In this document: piece by piece, positions 30,124-38,907 of the stretch
Layout: each line of letters opens with the position of its first letter
How positions within the stretch are numbered: the first letter of the stretch is position 1
Assembly (NCBI RefSeq): GCF_000012365.1
Contig: NC_007651.1
Span: 1,984,001 to 2,048,000, forward strand
Source of the DNA: Burkholderia thailandensis E264
Lineage (GTDB): Bacteria; Pseudomonadota; Gammaproteobacteria; Burkholderiales; Burkholderiaceae
Length of the DNA stretch: 64,000 nucleotides
Reading direction: 5' to 3'
The notes under the pieces: generated by a model
What the model was told of the DNA's origin: nothing
The model's input: only the letters and a program-made list of their open reading frames with translations
Databases searched by the model: none
Made by a program: the position numbers and the translations under genes

Positions 30124-31320
30124 TCAGCCGGCCTTGCCGTCGATGCGCGGCGACGTCAGGTAGCCGGTGTAGCGCAGCGCGTACACGGCGAATGCCGCGA
30201 TCCAGCATGCGCCCGCGATGTCGATCCAGACACTTGTCGCGTCGGGCGCGATCCAGGGCGCGAACACGCGCACGAGCGCGGCCGCGATCAGCAGCCAGTA
30301 GCACGCGATCTCGGTCGGCCCCGCGCGCAGCGGACGGCCCGTATGGCCTAGCGCGGTGCGCGTGATCATCGCGACGATCGCGCCGCCGATCACGCCGACT
30401 GTCAACGCGTGGATCGCGAGCGTATGCGGCGCGACGTCAAGCGCGGCGAGCGCGAGCATCGCGAAGCCCACCGGCACCCACGCATACGCGACATGCAGAA
30501 TCCACAGGATAGGCCGCGCGCCGACGCGCCACGAGCGCCAGCCGACGATGCGTGCCGTGTGCAGCGCGGCGGCGGCAAACGCAATGGCCGCGACGATCGC
30601 CCCCGGCAATTGGATCGCGTCGGCGCAGAGCGCGAGCACTGTGACCGGGGCGGCGAGCGTCTCGACGAGTTTCCAGCGCTTCACCGTGAAGCCGGGAATC
30701 GCGTTCATCGTAAACGTCGGGACGATGCGGCCCGCAATCACGACGACGAACAGCAGGACGAAGCCGACGGCCGCATACGCGGCCTGCAGCGCGAGATCGA
30801 GACGCCCGTGCGCGGCCCACCAGTGAAAGAGCGCGTTGAGCACGCCGAACAGAAAGAGCGCGACGGTCAGGAACACGTTGCGATGGTTGCGCGCGGCAAG
30901 CAGCACGCGCAGCAGGATGATCGCGGTGATCGGCAGGAACGCGGAATCGACGACAGCGGCGAGCGGCTGCGGCCCGGCCCACACGAGCAGGCGGCCGGCC
31001 GCCCACAGCAGCCATAGCGCGGCGAGCGGCGCGCCGTGCGGCGTATCGCGCGCCGTCCATGCGCGAATCGCCGTGAGCAGGAAGCCGACGATGATCGCGG
31101 CGGAGAACCCGAACACCATTTCGTGGACGTGCCATGCGAGGCCGCTCATCGTCGGCGACAGGCCGGCAACCGGATGGCCGCGCAGCGACGCGAGCCAGAG
31201 TGCGATCGAAACGATCCCGAAATAGGCTCCGCCGAGATAGAACGGCCGGAAGCCGAGCCGCAGCACGGGCAGGCCGGCGGGTTGCCGAGACGGTTGTGGG
31301 GTCGCGAGCGGAATCTTCAC
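30124..31320 (-). CDS. nnrS: NnrS family NO-response membrane protein (copy 1)
   Basis: A 398-residue heme- and copper-containing-type membrane protein with about twelve hydrophobic segments. NnrS motifs include LRLGFRPFYLGGAYFG, MSGLAWHVHEMVFGFSAAIIVGFLLTA, NALFHWWAAHG and the C-terminal AIHALTVGVIGGAIVAMITRTALGHTGRPL. NnrS proteins relieve NO toxicity. The start is taken as GTG 31320 because GGAGAG lies five bases upstream; ATG 31344 falls inside the NsrR palindrome, which would put the operator within the coding region. It is controlled very probably by NsrR. Confidence 0.92.
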   Translation of the reverse strand: MKIPLATPQPSRQPAGLPVLRLGFRPFYLGGAYFGIVSIALWLASLRGHPVAGLSPTMSGLAWHVHEMVFGFSAAIIVGFLLTAIRAWTARDTPHGAPLAALWLLWAAGRLLVWAGPQPLAAVVDSAFLPITAIILLRVLLAARNHRNVFLTVALFLFGVLNALFHWWAAHGRLDLALQAAYAAVGFVLLFVVVIAGRIVPTFTMNAIPGFTVKRWKLVETLAAPVTVLALCADAIQLPGAIVAAIAFAAAALHTARIVGWRSWRVGARPILWILHVAYAWVPVGFAMLALAALDVAPHTLAIHALTVGVIGGAIVAMITRTALGHTGRPLRAGPTEIACYWLLIAAALVRVFAPWIAPDATSVWIDIAGACWIAAFAVYALRYTGYLTSPRIDGKAG

Positions 31321-31335
31321 GTTGGCTCTCCATTT

Positions 31336-31358
31336 AAGATGCATTTATTATGTATCTT
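31336..31358 (-). promoter_or_regulatory. NsrR operator of nnrS (perfect consensus arms)
   Basis: A 23-bp palindrome with 11-1-11 geometry: AAGATGCATTT, one A, then TTATGTATCTT. This agrees with the published NsrR consensus (AAGATGCATTT-type half sites). It lies 16 bases upstream of the nnrS GTG start and overlaps an alternative ATG. It is the best NsrR site in the window. Confidence 0.85.
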
Positions 31359-31850
31359 AATGCGTGAAGCCATGCAGGTCCAATGCTCGCAAGCGCTGGT
31401 GCGGCGCGATGGCATTTCGGGTATGTGCCGCCTGGCCGCGGCGCGGCGGCCCGCAGCAGGCGGGCAGCTCGGCATGCCGGGCGTGCCTGAAGATGGGGCA
31501 GGCGAAGGCGCGGCCGATGCCGGGCGTCGCGTGCGAATTTGATCTGTATCAAACGATGGTCAGGAAAACAGAACGTTGTGCGCATGCGGCACAGCGACGC
31601 ATGAATGCGAAAGCGTCGATCGGGCGCGAACAAGTGCCGCAGCGCGCGCGAGCCGCGCCACACGCGCTTGCGGGCGACGCGTGTCGCGCGCACGGATGAG
31701 GCAGAGCGCGAGCGTTAAGCAATTTGTGCGGCGTGGGTAGATTTCGATGTCGTGGACTGGTGATTGATCTCGCTTAAGTATCGGGCCGAACGATCCGTAT
31801 ACGGAAACGAGGCCGAAGCGGTCGTCTTATCACATCGAAAAGGGGCAAGA
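31359..31850. other. 492-bp intergenic region between nnrS and the chemoreceptor gene
   Basis: No supported gene; the open frames are Arg/Ala-rich without family features. It holds an exact FNR/Dnr box (31539-31552) and a weaker TTGATCTCGCTTAA (31764-31777) ahead of the chemoreceptor. A small RNA or short ORF driven by the first box cannot be ruled out. Confidence 0.55.
31539..31552. promoter_or_regulatory. FNR/Dnr box
   Basis: TTGATCTGTATCAA, an exact TTGAT-N4-ATCAA site. It lies about 190 bases upstream of the nnrS operator on one side and 299 bases upstream of the chemoreceptor start on the other, so its target is unclear. Confidence 0.7.
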
Positions 31851-33773
31851 ATGAGCAAGCAACTGTTTGGACCTGGAATGCGCCTGATGGCGCGCATGAA
31901 GCTGCCCAGGAAGCTCGCGATTCTCGCCGTGCTGTTCATCGTGCCGCTCGTCGCCGCGCTCTATGCGACGCTTGCCGTCGCACTGCACGCCTATGCGACG
32001 ACGCAGGGCGAGCGCGACGGCATCACGATCCTCGAAACGACGCAGGATCTATTGAAGGCGGTGCAGGTGCGGCGCGGCGCGGGCGCTTCGGTGCTCGCGG
32101 GCAACGAGGCGATGCGCGCGAAGTTCGACGCGGCGAACGCGAGCGCCGATCGTCTCGTCGCGACGCTCAAGCAGCAAGTGCGCGACACCCGGCGGTTCGA
32201 CGTCGTTGCGCTCGTCGAAGCGCTCGCGAGCCAGTACGAAAAGGCGGCGGCGGGCGGGCTCGGCACATCCGCCGCCGCGCTGTTCGATTCGCACACCGAC
32301 GTGATCCACTCGATCTTCCTGTTCGAGAAGGACCTGGCGGTTGCGTCGCAGCTCGGCGTCGATCCGGACGCGTCGAACTATCACCTGATCGACTCGGTGC
32401 TGTTCGCGCTGCCGGGTACGGCCGAAACGGTCGGCGTGCTGCGCGGCAAGGGATCGGCCGCGCTGAGCGGCGGCTCGCTCGGCGACGCCGACAAGCGCGA
32501 GCTCGCGGTGCGCGCGGGCGGCCTCGCCGAGCAGATGAGCGTGATTCGCCATCATCTCGAACGCACGAAGGACACGCTCGGCGCAAACGCGCTGGATGGC
32601 GTCGATCTTGGTGCGGTTGCGGCGTTTCAACGCACGGCGGCAGCGCTCGCGCACGGCGGCGCGCCGGTTGACGCGAAGACCTATTTCCAGCAGGGGAGCG
32701 ATGCGATCGACGCGCTGTATCGCGTGCACGGCGCGCTCGCGCAGCAACTGCGCGAGCGCCTCGCGGCGCGCGCGCACGCCGAGCAGGTGAAGGTGGCGGC
32801 GATCCTGGCATTGAGCGTCGCGCTCGTGGCGTGCGCGCTCTATCTTTTCGTCGCTTTCGCGATGTCGACGCACGAGGATGTCGCGCAGTTGTCCGGCTGC
32901 ATGCGCGCGGTGGGCGACGGCGATCTGCGCGCGCGCCTCGCGGTGCGCGGCGGCGACGAATTCGCTTTCATCAAGCGCGGCTTCAACGCGCTGCTCGACG
33001 TATGGGCGCAGACGCTGTCCGAGACGCGGCGCGTGGCCGATTCGGTGATGGTCGGCAGCCAGCAGATCGCGGCCGGCAATCTCGATTTGTCGGGGCGCAC
33101 CGAGACGCAGGCCGCATCGCTCGAGCAAACGGCGGCCAGCATGGAAGAGCTGACGTCGACCGTGCGCCACAACGCGTCGAACGCATCGCACGCGAGCACG
33201 CTGAGCGCCGAGGCGTCCGAGCGCGCGGCGGACACCGGGCGGATCATGACGCACGCGGTGACGCTGATGACGAAGATCCACGACAGCTCGAACCGGATGG
33301 CGGAGATCGTGTCGGTGATCGAAGGCATCGCGTTCCAGACCAACATCCTCGCGCTGAACGCGGCCGTCGAGGCGGCCCGCGCGGGCGAGCAGGGCAAGGG
33401 CTTCGCGGTGGTCGCGGGCGAGGTGCGCGCGCTCGCGCACCGCAGCGCCGCCGCCGCGAAGGACGTGAAGGAGCTGATTCACGAATCGATTCGCCACGTG
33501 ACCGACGGCTCGTTGCTGTTCCAGCGCGCGGACGACGCGATCCGCAGCGTGAATGCGTCGATCCGGAGCGTCGACACCGTCGTCAGCGAAATCGCGAAGG
33601 CGTCCGAGCAGCAAAGCGACGGGATCGAGCAGGTCAACGCGGCGATCACGCAGATGGACGAAGTGACGCAGCGCAACGCGGCGCTCGTCGAGGAATCGGC
33701 GGCCGCGAGCGCGTCGCTGCGCGAACAGGCCGAGCACATGGGAAAGCTTGTCGGGCGCTTCGTGCTCGCGTAG
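31851..33773 (+). CDS. Methyl-accepting chemotaxis protein
   Basis: A 640-residue chemoreceptor. The first membrane helix is about residues 22-47 (LAILAVLFIVPLVAALYATL), followed by a large helical periplasmic domain (about 48-305), a second helix (about 306-332, KVAAILALSVALVACALYLF), a HAMP region (about 333-385) and the signalling domain. The signalling hairpin reads IAFQTNILALNAAVEAARAG (about 484-503). The periplasmic start VQVRRGAGASVLAGN recalls nitrate/nitrite-sensing (NIT-like) helical domains, which would suit the N-oxide context, but this is only suggestive. AAAAGGGG precedes the ATG. Confidence 0.93.
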   Translation: MSKQLFGPGMRLMARMKLPRKLAILAVLFIVPLVAALYATLAVALHAYATTQGERDGITILETTQDLLKAVQVRRGAGASVLAGNEAMRAKFDAANASADRLVATLKQQVRDTRRFDVVALVEALASQYEKAAAGGLGTSAAALFDSHTDVIHSIFLFEKDLAVASQLGVDPDASNYHLIDSVLFALPGTAETVGVLRGKGSAALSGGSLGDADKRELAVRAGGLAEQMSVIRHHLERTKDTLGANALDGVDLGAVAAFQRTAAALAHGGAPVDAKTYFQQGSDAIDALYRVHGALAQQLRERLAARAHAEQVKVAAILALSVALVACALYLFVAFAMSTHEDVAQLSGCMRAVGDGDLRARLAVRGGDEFAFIKRGFNALLDVWAQTLSETRRVADSVMVGSQQIAAGNLDLSGRTETQAASLEQTAASMEELTSTVRHNASNASHASTLSAEASERAADTGRIMTHAVTLMTKIHDSSNRMAEIVSVIEGIAFQTNILALNAAVEAARAGEQGKGFAVVAGEVRALAHRSAAAAKDVKELIHESIRHVTDGSLLFQRADDAIRSVNASIRSVDTVVSEIAKASEQQSDGIEQVNAAITQMDEVTQRNAALVEESAAASASLREQAEHMGKLVGRFVLA

Positions 33774-33839
33774 CGGGCACATAGCCCTTCAGCGTATACG
33801 CAGGCCGCCCGCTCGGCGGCATGCGTGCAATGTCGGAGG

Positions 33840-33853
33840 TTGATTTGCATCAA
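33840..33853 (+). promoter_or_regulatory. FNR/Dnr box of the hemN promoter
   Basis: TTGATTTGCATCAA, an exact TTGAT-N4-ATCAA palindrome. A class II promoter with the box at -41.5 predicts a start near 33888, and a -10-like GACAAT lies at 33875-33880 in agreement. hemN follows. Confidence 0.8.
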
Positions 33854-33903
33854 GTCCGCCCGAGCCGCGCGACCGACAATGGAACGCCGGCGTTTCGCGC
33901 GGC

Positions 33904-35373
33904 ATGCCAGGGTACAAGCAGATGGACATGACAACGCATTCGAACGACGGCGCGGATACGACCGCGCCCACTCCCCACCACGACGTTTCCGCATTCGCGG
34001 ACGTTCAGATATCCGAAGCGCTGATCCGGCGCTTCGACCGGCAAGGACCGCGCTACACGTCGTATCCGACGGCCGACCGGTTTTCCGACGCATTCGACGA
34101 GCGCGCGTACCGCGAGCATCTGTCGCGCCGCGCGTCGGCCGAGCGCAACCCGCCGTTGTCGGTCTATCTGCATCTGCCGTTTTGCGAGTCGCTCTGCTAC
34201 TTCTGCGCGTGCAACAAGATCATCACGCAGGATCACACCCGAACGAGTGCGTACGTAGACTACCTGATCCGCGAAATGGAGCTCGTCGCACCCGATCTCG
34301 GCCGCGACCGCGTGACGACGCAGCTGCATCTGGGCGGAGGATCGCCGACGTTCTTCGCGATCGACGAACTCGCGCGCCTGATGCGCGCGCTGCGCGATCA
34401 CTTCGATTTCGCGCCGCACGCGGAGCTTGGCGTGGAGATCGATCCGCGCACGGTCGACGAGCGCACGCTGCAGTCGCTCGCGGCGCTCGGCTTCAACCGG
34501 ACGAGCTTCGGCGTTCAGGATTTCGATCCGGCGGTGCAGGAGGCGGTGCACCGGGTCCAGCCGCTGCCGATGGTCGAGCGCGCGCTCGCGGCGAGTCGCG
34601 CGGCCGGGTTCGAATCGGTCAATATCGATCTGATCTACGGGCTGCCGCGACAAACGCCGGCGAGCTTCTCGCGTACGCTCGACGAGGTGATCCGGCTGTC
34701 GCCCGACCGCATCGCGGTCTACAACTATGCGCATCTGCCGAGCCGCTTCAAGGCGCAGCGCCTGATCGTCGAATCGGAGCTGCCGGCCGCCGAAGACCGG
34801 CTGCGCATCTTCATCGAATCGACGCGGCGGTTGCTCGACGCCGGATACGTGTACATCGGGCTCGACCACTTCGCGAAGCCGAACGACGAGCTCAGCAACG
34901 CATTGCGCGAGCGCAGCCTGCACCGCAATTTCCAGGGCTACACGACGCAGGCCGAATGCGACCTCGTCGGCTTCGGCGTATCGGCGATCGGCAAGGTCGG
35001 CGCGTCGTACAGCCAGTCGACGCGCTCGCTGAAGACCTATTATCGCCAGCTCGACGCCGGACGCCTGCCGATCGAGCGCGGCTTCGCGCTGAGCGCCGAC
35101 GATCTGCTGCGCCGCGAGGTCATCATGACAGTGATGTGCAGCACCCCCGTCGATTTCGCGGAGATCGGCCGCAGGCACGGCGTCGATTTCGTGCGGCATT
35201 TCGCGCACGAGCTCGCGCAGCTCGAGCCGTATCGCGACGCCGGGCTGCTCACGATAGACGCGGAGCGCATCGCCATTACGCCGAAGGGGCGCATGTTCGT
35301 GCGCGCGATCGGCATGGTGTTCGACGCGTATCTCGGCCGGCCTGCCTCGGCGTCCTATTCGAAGTTGATCTAG
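33904..35373 (+). CDS. hemN: Oxygen-independent coproporphyrinogen III oxidase
   Basis: A 489-residue radical SAM enzyme that decarboxylates coproporphyrinogen III without O2 in heme synthesis. The cluster motif is C94-x3-C98-x2-C101-x-C103 (LPFCESLCYFCACN), exactly the HemN pattern. GGGSPTFF (about residues 146-153), NIDLIYGLPRQTP (about 240-252) and the C-terminal HemN domain (about 370-460) follow. ATG 33904 is used; ATG 33922 or 33928 would suit the predicted transcription start better, since the residues before them look unstructured. An exact FNR box controls it, and the Dnr-type regulator follows 11 bases later, so the two may be co-transcribed. Confidence 0.95.
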   Translation: MPGYKQMDMTTHSNDGADTTAPTPHHDVSAFADVQISEALIRRFDRQGPRYTSYPTADRFSDAFDERAYREHLSRRASAERNPPLSVYLHLPFCESLCYFCACNKIITQDHTRTSAYVDYLIREMELVAPDLGRDRVTTQLHLGGGSPTFFAIDELARLMRALRDHFDFAPHAELGVEIDPRTVDERTLQSLAALGFNRTSFGVQDFDPAVQEAVHRVQPLPMVERALAASRAAGFESVNIDLIYGLPRQTPASFSRTLDEVIRLSPDRIAVYNYAHLPSRFKAQRLIVESELPAAEDRLRIFIESTRRLLDAGYVYIGLDHFAKPNDELSNALRERSLHRNFQGYTTQAECDLVGFGVSAIGKVGASYSQSTRSLKTYYRQLDAGRLPIERGFALSADDLLRREVIMTVMCSTPVDFAEIGRRHGVDFVRHFAHELAQLEPYRDAGLLTIDAERIAITPKGRMFVRAIGMVFDAYLGRPASASYSKLI

Positions 35374-35384
35374 AAGGTGGCGTG

Positions 35385-36074
35385 ATGAAGGAAAGCAAGA
35401 TTCCGGTCCAGGACTTTCTCGCGCGGTTGCCGCTCTTCAGCGTGCTGTCGCGCGGCGAGCTCGACAATCTCGCGCGCGGCACGATGCGCGTGCAGGTGCC
35501 GCGAGGGCAGACGGTGTTCAGCCGCGGCGATCCGTGCGGCGGTTTTCACATGATCGTCTACGGCCAGATCAAGCTGAGCTCGTTCTCGCCGCTCGGCATC
35601 GAGAAGATCGTGCGCCTGCTCGGGCCGGGGGACAGCTTCGGCGAAGCGGTGATGTTCATGGACAAGCCTTACGCGGTGACGGCGAAAGCGCTGTCCGACA
35701 CGCTGCTTCTGCACGTGACAAAGGCTGTCGTGACAGAGGAACTCGATCACAATCCGGCGTTCGCGCGCCGGATGCTCGCGAGCCTCAGCATGCGCCTGCA
35801 TCAGCTCGTCGTCGACGTCGAGACGTATTCGCTGCGCTCGGGCACGCAGCGCGTGATCAGCTATCTGCTCGAACAGACCGACACGCCCGTGGAATCCGGC
35901 ATGCAGATCCGGCTCGAGACGGGCAAGAAGGCGATCGCGTCGCGCCTGAATCTCACGCCGGAGCATTTCTCGCGCGTGCTGCGCGATCTGTGCACGCGCG
36001 AGCTCGTCATCGTCAACGGCCGCGACATCTTCATTCCCGATGTCGACCGGCTACGCTCGGAGATGCAGTATTGA
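35385..36074 (+). CDS. CRP/FNR-family regulator, Dnr/NnrR type
   Basis: A 229-residue regulator with a cyclic-nucleotide-binding-like beta-roll (about residues 18-130), a long dimer helix and a C-terminal HTH_CRP. The recognition helix TPEHFSRVLRDL carries the E-x-x-S-R pattern used by FNR to read TTGAT half sites. The N-terminal Cys cluster of FNR/Anr is absent, which points to the Dnr/NnrR group of NO (heme-dependent) regulators. It is 11 bases after hemN. It presumably acts on the TTGAT-N4-ATCAA sites in this window. Its last 24 bases overlap the convergent membrane-protein gene. Confidence 0.88.
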   Translation: MKESKIPVQDFLARLPLFSVLSRGELDNLARGTMRVQVPRGQTVFSRGDPCGGFHMIVYGQIKLSSFSPLGIEKIVRLLGPGDSFGEAVMFMDKPYAVTAKALSDTLLLHVTKAVVTEELDHNPAFARRMLASLSMRLHQLVVDVETYSLRSGTQRVISYLLEQTDTPVESGMQIRLETGKKAIASRLNLTPEHFSRVLRDLCTRELVIVNGRDIFIPDVDRLRSEMQY

Positions 36075-37373
36075 CACAGACGCGACGCGCCGCCGGATTC
36101 GCGCGTAGCGCCGCCATGCGCCGAGCATGTTGAGCGCGAGCCAGCCGGCCGATACGCCGAACGCGACGGCGGCCGGCCGAGCGAACGGGGCCGGCGCGAC
36201 GCTCGCGGCGACGAGCAGCAGCAGCGCTGCGACGTGTGCGTAGAATTGCGGGCGCGCCGCGCGTTCCGGCAGCATGTCCTTGACCTTCGGCATCGCGGGA
36301 ATCGCGGTCTCGCTCGCCTTTTGTGCGTGATACCACAGCAGGAACGGGATGATCTTGTAGAGCATTCCGTTGATCGCCGACCACGCGCCGCCGATCATCA
36401 GCAGCACGCCGACCGTGACCGCGACGTCGCGGCCGCCCGCACCCGTGTTGGCGATCCACAGTACGCTCGCGCAACCGGCGCTCGCCATCGCGGTGCGCCA
36501 GAACAACGTCGTCGTATCGGCCTCCGGGCGCTTGCGCGTCCAAAGCAAGTAGAACGTCCACGCGGCGTAGGCCGCGTACAGCGCGTAGAGCGCGATCCGA
36601 ATCGCGTCGGCGGCGAAGCCGAAGCGATCGGCCGGACCGAGCGCGACGGCGGAAGCCGCCACGAGCGCCGCGAACACACCCGGGCCCAGCCAGCGCGTGA
36701 CGGCGCGCGGATAGGGCTCGGTCGCCTGGAACATCGGGATCAGCTGGTACGAGATGCCGATCGTCAGCAGCCCGACCCATCCGGCCAGCCCCCAGGTCGC
36801 GTGCAGGTCGACGAGACCGATCGAGAAGGCGCGCAGATGCCCGCCGAGCGCGAGCCCGAGCGATGCGCCGAGCGCGACGGTTGCGGCGAGCGCGAGCCAC
36901 GCGAGGCGTACGGTGCGCATCACGCTCGCGGCGCCTGCCGGCATGTGTCGCCGCTGACGCGCGAAGCCGATCGCGCAGACGAGCAGAAACCACAGGAACG
37001 CCACGCCGAGCAGCAGCGCGGCGGGCGCGAACAGCGCGGGCGCCGCGCGCGCGAACGCCGCCGCGAGCAGCAGCGTGCCGAGCGCCAGGCACGCGTGGAT
37101 CGCCGTGGCGCTTGCGACGGGCGATGCGATCCTGACGCCCGCGGCGACCGACATGATCTGAATCATCGCGCCGACCATCGTCGTCGCGAGCATCCCGAGC
37201 GCGCACAGATGCGCGAGCGCGAGCGCGGCGGGCGACCAGCGCGACGCGAGCGCGTCCGGCCCCGCCCACAGCAGCAACCCCGCCGCGGCGATCGCGAAGA
37301 GCGGCGCGCTCGCGAAGAAGCGCAGCGGCACGTTCAGCGGGGGGGAGCGATCGAGTTCGAGTTTGCGCTGCAT
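36051..37373 (-). CDS. Polytopic membrane protein of unknown function, heme-copper/NnrS-like signatures
   Basis: A 440-residue protein with about twelve hydrophobic segments. Potential metal or heme ligand His residues sit inside helices: LALAHLCALGMLATTMVGAMIQIM (about 73-97), AIHACLALG and LHATWGLAGWVGLLTIGISYQLIPMF (about 210-235). The last recalls the H-x-x-x-G-W-V-G segment of heme-copper-oxidase-like and NnrS-like membrane proteins. I do not recognise a named family. The start at 37373 (MQRKLELDRSPPLNVPLRFF) is chosen over an unconserved-looking upstream extension. It is convergent with the Dnr-type gene and divergent from the nitronate monooxygenase gene, sharing an FNR-like site with the latter. 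A role in denitrification or NO handling is inference. Confidence 0.75.
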   Translation of the reverse strand: MQRKLELDRSPPLNVPLRFFASAPLFAIAAAGLLLWAGPDALASRWSPAALALAHLCALGMLATTMVGAMIQIMSVAAGVRIASPVASATAIHACLALGTLLLAAAFARAAPALFAPAALLLGVAFLWFLLVCAIGFARQRRHMPAGAASVMRTVRLAWLALAATVALGASLGLALGGHLRAFSIGLVDLHATWGLAGWVGLLTIGISYQLIPMFQATEPYPRAVTRWLGPGVFAALVAASAVALGPADRFGFAADAIRIALYALYAAYAAWTFYLLWTRKRPEADTTTLFWRTAMASAGCASVLWIANTGAGGRDVAVTVGVLLMIGGAWSAINGMLYKIIPFLLWYHAQKASETAIPAMPKVKDMLPERAARPQFYAHVAALLLLVAASVAPAPFARPAAVAFGVSAGWLALNMLGAWRRYARIRRRVASVSILHLRA

Positions 37374-37520
37374 GGCGAAAAGAGTGCGTTCGGCGAATGG
37401 CGCGGCGAAGGGGGCGGCCGGCGCGTCGCGCGTCAGCCGACCCTTCGGCGGCGCGCGACGCCTCCATGTTTCGGTATTCTGATCATAATCCCGGATTGTC
37501 GCGCGGTCCGCACCCAGACC

Positions 37521-37534
37521 TTGACGCCGATTAA
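37521..37534. promoter_or_regulatory. FNR/Dnr-like box between divergent genes
   Basis: TTGACGCCGATTAA resembles TTGAT-N4-ATCAA with one mismatch per arm. The 19-base context CTTGACGCCGATTAAGGCG recurs upstream of nrdD (44932-44950) with a single difference, supporting a shared functional site. It lies 69 bases before the plus-strand gene and 148 before the minus-strand gene. Confidence 0.55.
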
Positions 37535-37602
37535 GGCGGCGAGAACGCATTCGGCCGCACACTTACGCACCGGGCGTAAGCCGCCCCTTTCAGGAATTCG
37601 CC

Positions 37603-38820
37603 GTGTCCGTGTCCGTCGTCAAAACCGCATTCAGGAATCTCGTGATCAAGGGCAGGTCGCTGCTGCCGATTGTGCAAGGCGGGATGGGCGTCGGCGTGTC
37701 CGCGCACCGGCTTGCCGGCACGGTCGCGTCGCTCGGCGCGTGCGGGACGATCTCGAGCGTCGACCTGCGCCGCCATCATCCCGATCTGATGGCGCGCACC
37801 GGCCGCTCGCGTGATCGCGCGCTCATCGACGCGGCGAACCTCGAAGCGCTCGATCGCGAGATCCACGCGGCGAAAACGCTCGCGAACGGTTGCGGGCTCG
37901 TCGCGGTCAACGTGATGCGCGCGTTGTCCGAGTACGCGTCGTATGTGCGCCAGTCGTGCGAGAGCGGCGCGCATGCGGTCGTCGTGGGCGCGGGGCTGCC
38001 GCTCGACTTGCCCGAGCTGACCGCCGATTTCCCCGACGTCGCGCTGATTCCGATCCTGTCGGATGCGCGCGGAATCGGGCTCGTGCTGAAGAAGTGGATG
38101 CGCAAGAACCGCCTGCCCGACGCCGTCGTCATCGAAAACCCGCGCTATGCGGCGGGCCACCTCGGTGCGCCGACGACCGATAGCCTGAACAATCCGAATT
38201 TCGCGTTTCCTGCGGTGCTCGAAGGCACGTTCGCGCTGTTCAAGGAGCTCGGCATCGAGCGCGAGCGCATTCCGCTGATCGCGGCGGGCGGCATTCACAC
38301 TCACGAGCAGGCGAAACAACTGTTCGCGCTCGGCGCGAGCGCGGTGCAGCTCGGCACGCCATTCGCCGTGACCGAAGAGGGCGACGCGCATCCGAACTTC
38401 AAGAAAGTGCTCGTCGAGGCGGGGCCGGAAGACATCGTCACGTTCATGAGCGTCGCGGGTCTGCCGGCGCGCGCGGTGAGAACGCCTTGGCTCACGAACT
38501 ATCTGGAGCGGGAAAGGAAGCTTCAGCGTGCGGCGAAGCCGCGCAAGTGCCTCGTCGGCTTCGATTGCCTGCAGCAGTGCGGGTTGCGCGACGGCATCGA
38601 GAAGCACGGGCAGTTCTGCATCGATACCCGGCTCGCGTTCGCGCTTGCGGGCGACATCAAGCGAGGGCTGTTTTTCCGGGGCTCGGAAGTCTTGCCGTTC
38701 GGCCATGAGATCCGCTCCGTGCGCGAACTGATCGACTATCTGCTCACGGGCGTCAAGCGCGCGGCCGCCGCAGCGATCGCGCCCGAGCCGGCGCGCGCGC
38801 CGCTGCCCGCACTGGGCTGA
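37603..38820 (+). CDS. Nitronate monooxygenase / 2-nitropropane dioxygenase-like flavoprotein
   Basis: A 405-residue TIM-barrel FMN protein. It contains LPIVQGGMGVGVSAHRLAGTVASLG (about residues 22-46), the phosphate-binding-type RIPLIAAGGIHTHEQAKQLFALGASAVQLGTPFAVT (about 225-260) and a cysteine-bearing C-terminal tail (RKCLVGFDCLQQCGLRDG, about 317-334) followed by QFCIDTRLAFALAGD. The tail's four closely spaced cysteines are unusual for plain nitronate monooxygenases and could hold a metal or cluster. It starts with GTG. It is first in a run with ubiU, ubiV and ubiT, so a redox role in anaerobic growth is likely (inference). Confidence 0.82.
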   Translation: MSVSVVKTAFRNLVIKGRSLLPIVQGGMGVGVSAHRLAGTVASLGACGTISSVDLRRHHPDLMARTGRSRDRALIDAANLEALDREIHAAKTLANGCGLVAVNVMRALSEYASYVRQSCESGAHAVVVGAGLPLDLPELTADFPDVALIPILSDARGIGLVLKKWMRKNRLPDAVVIENPRYAAGHLGAPTTDSLNNPNFAFPAVLEGTFALFKELGIERERIPLIAAGGIHTHEQAKQLFALGASAVQLGTPFAVTEEGDAHPNFKKVLVEAGPEDIVTFMSVAGLPARAVRTPWLTNYLERERKLQRAAKPRKCLVGFDCLQQCGLRDGIEKHGQFCIDTRLAFALAGDIKRGLFFRGSEVLPFGHEIRSVRELIDYLLTGVKRAAAAAIAPEPARAPLPALG

Positions 38821-38907
38821 CGCCGCCCGCTTCGGGCGACGCCCGTTTCCGCCGCTCGCCGACACGCCGCGAGCGGTTTCTCGTTTCTTTGATGGAGCCG
38901 TCATGCC

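Noticed and set aside
31364..31699. Plus-strand open frame of 111 codons between nnrS and the chemoreceptor
   Set aside because: Arg/Ala/Cys-rich composition, no ribosome binding site, no family features; it also crosses the exact FNR box.
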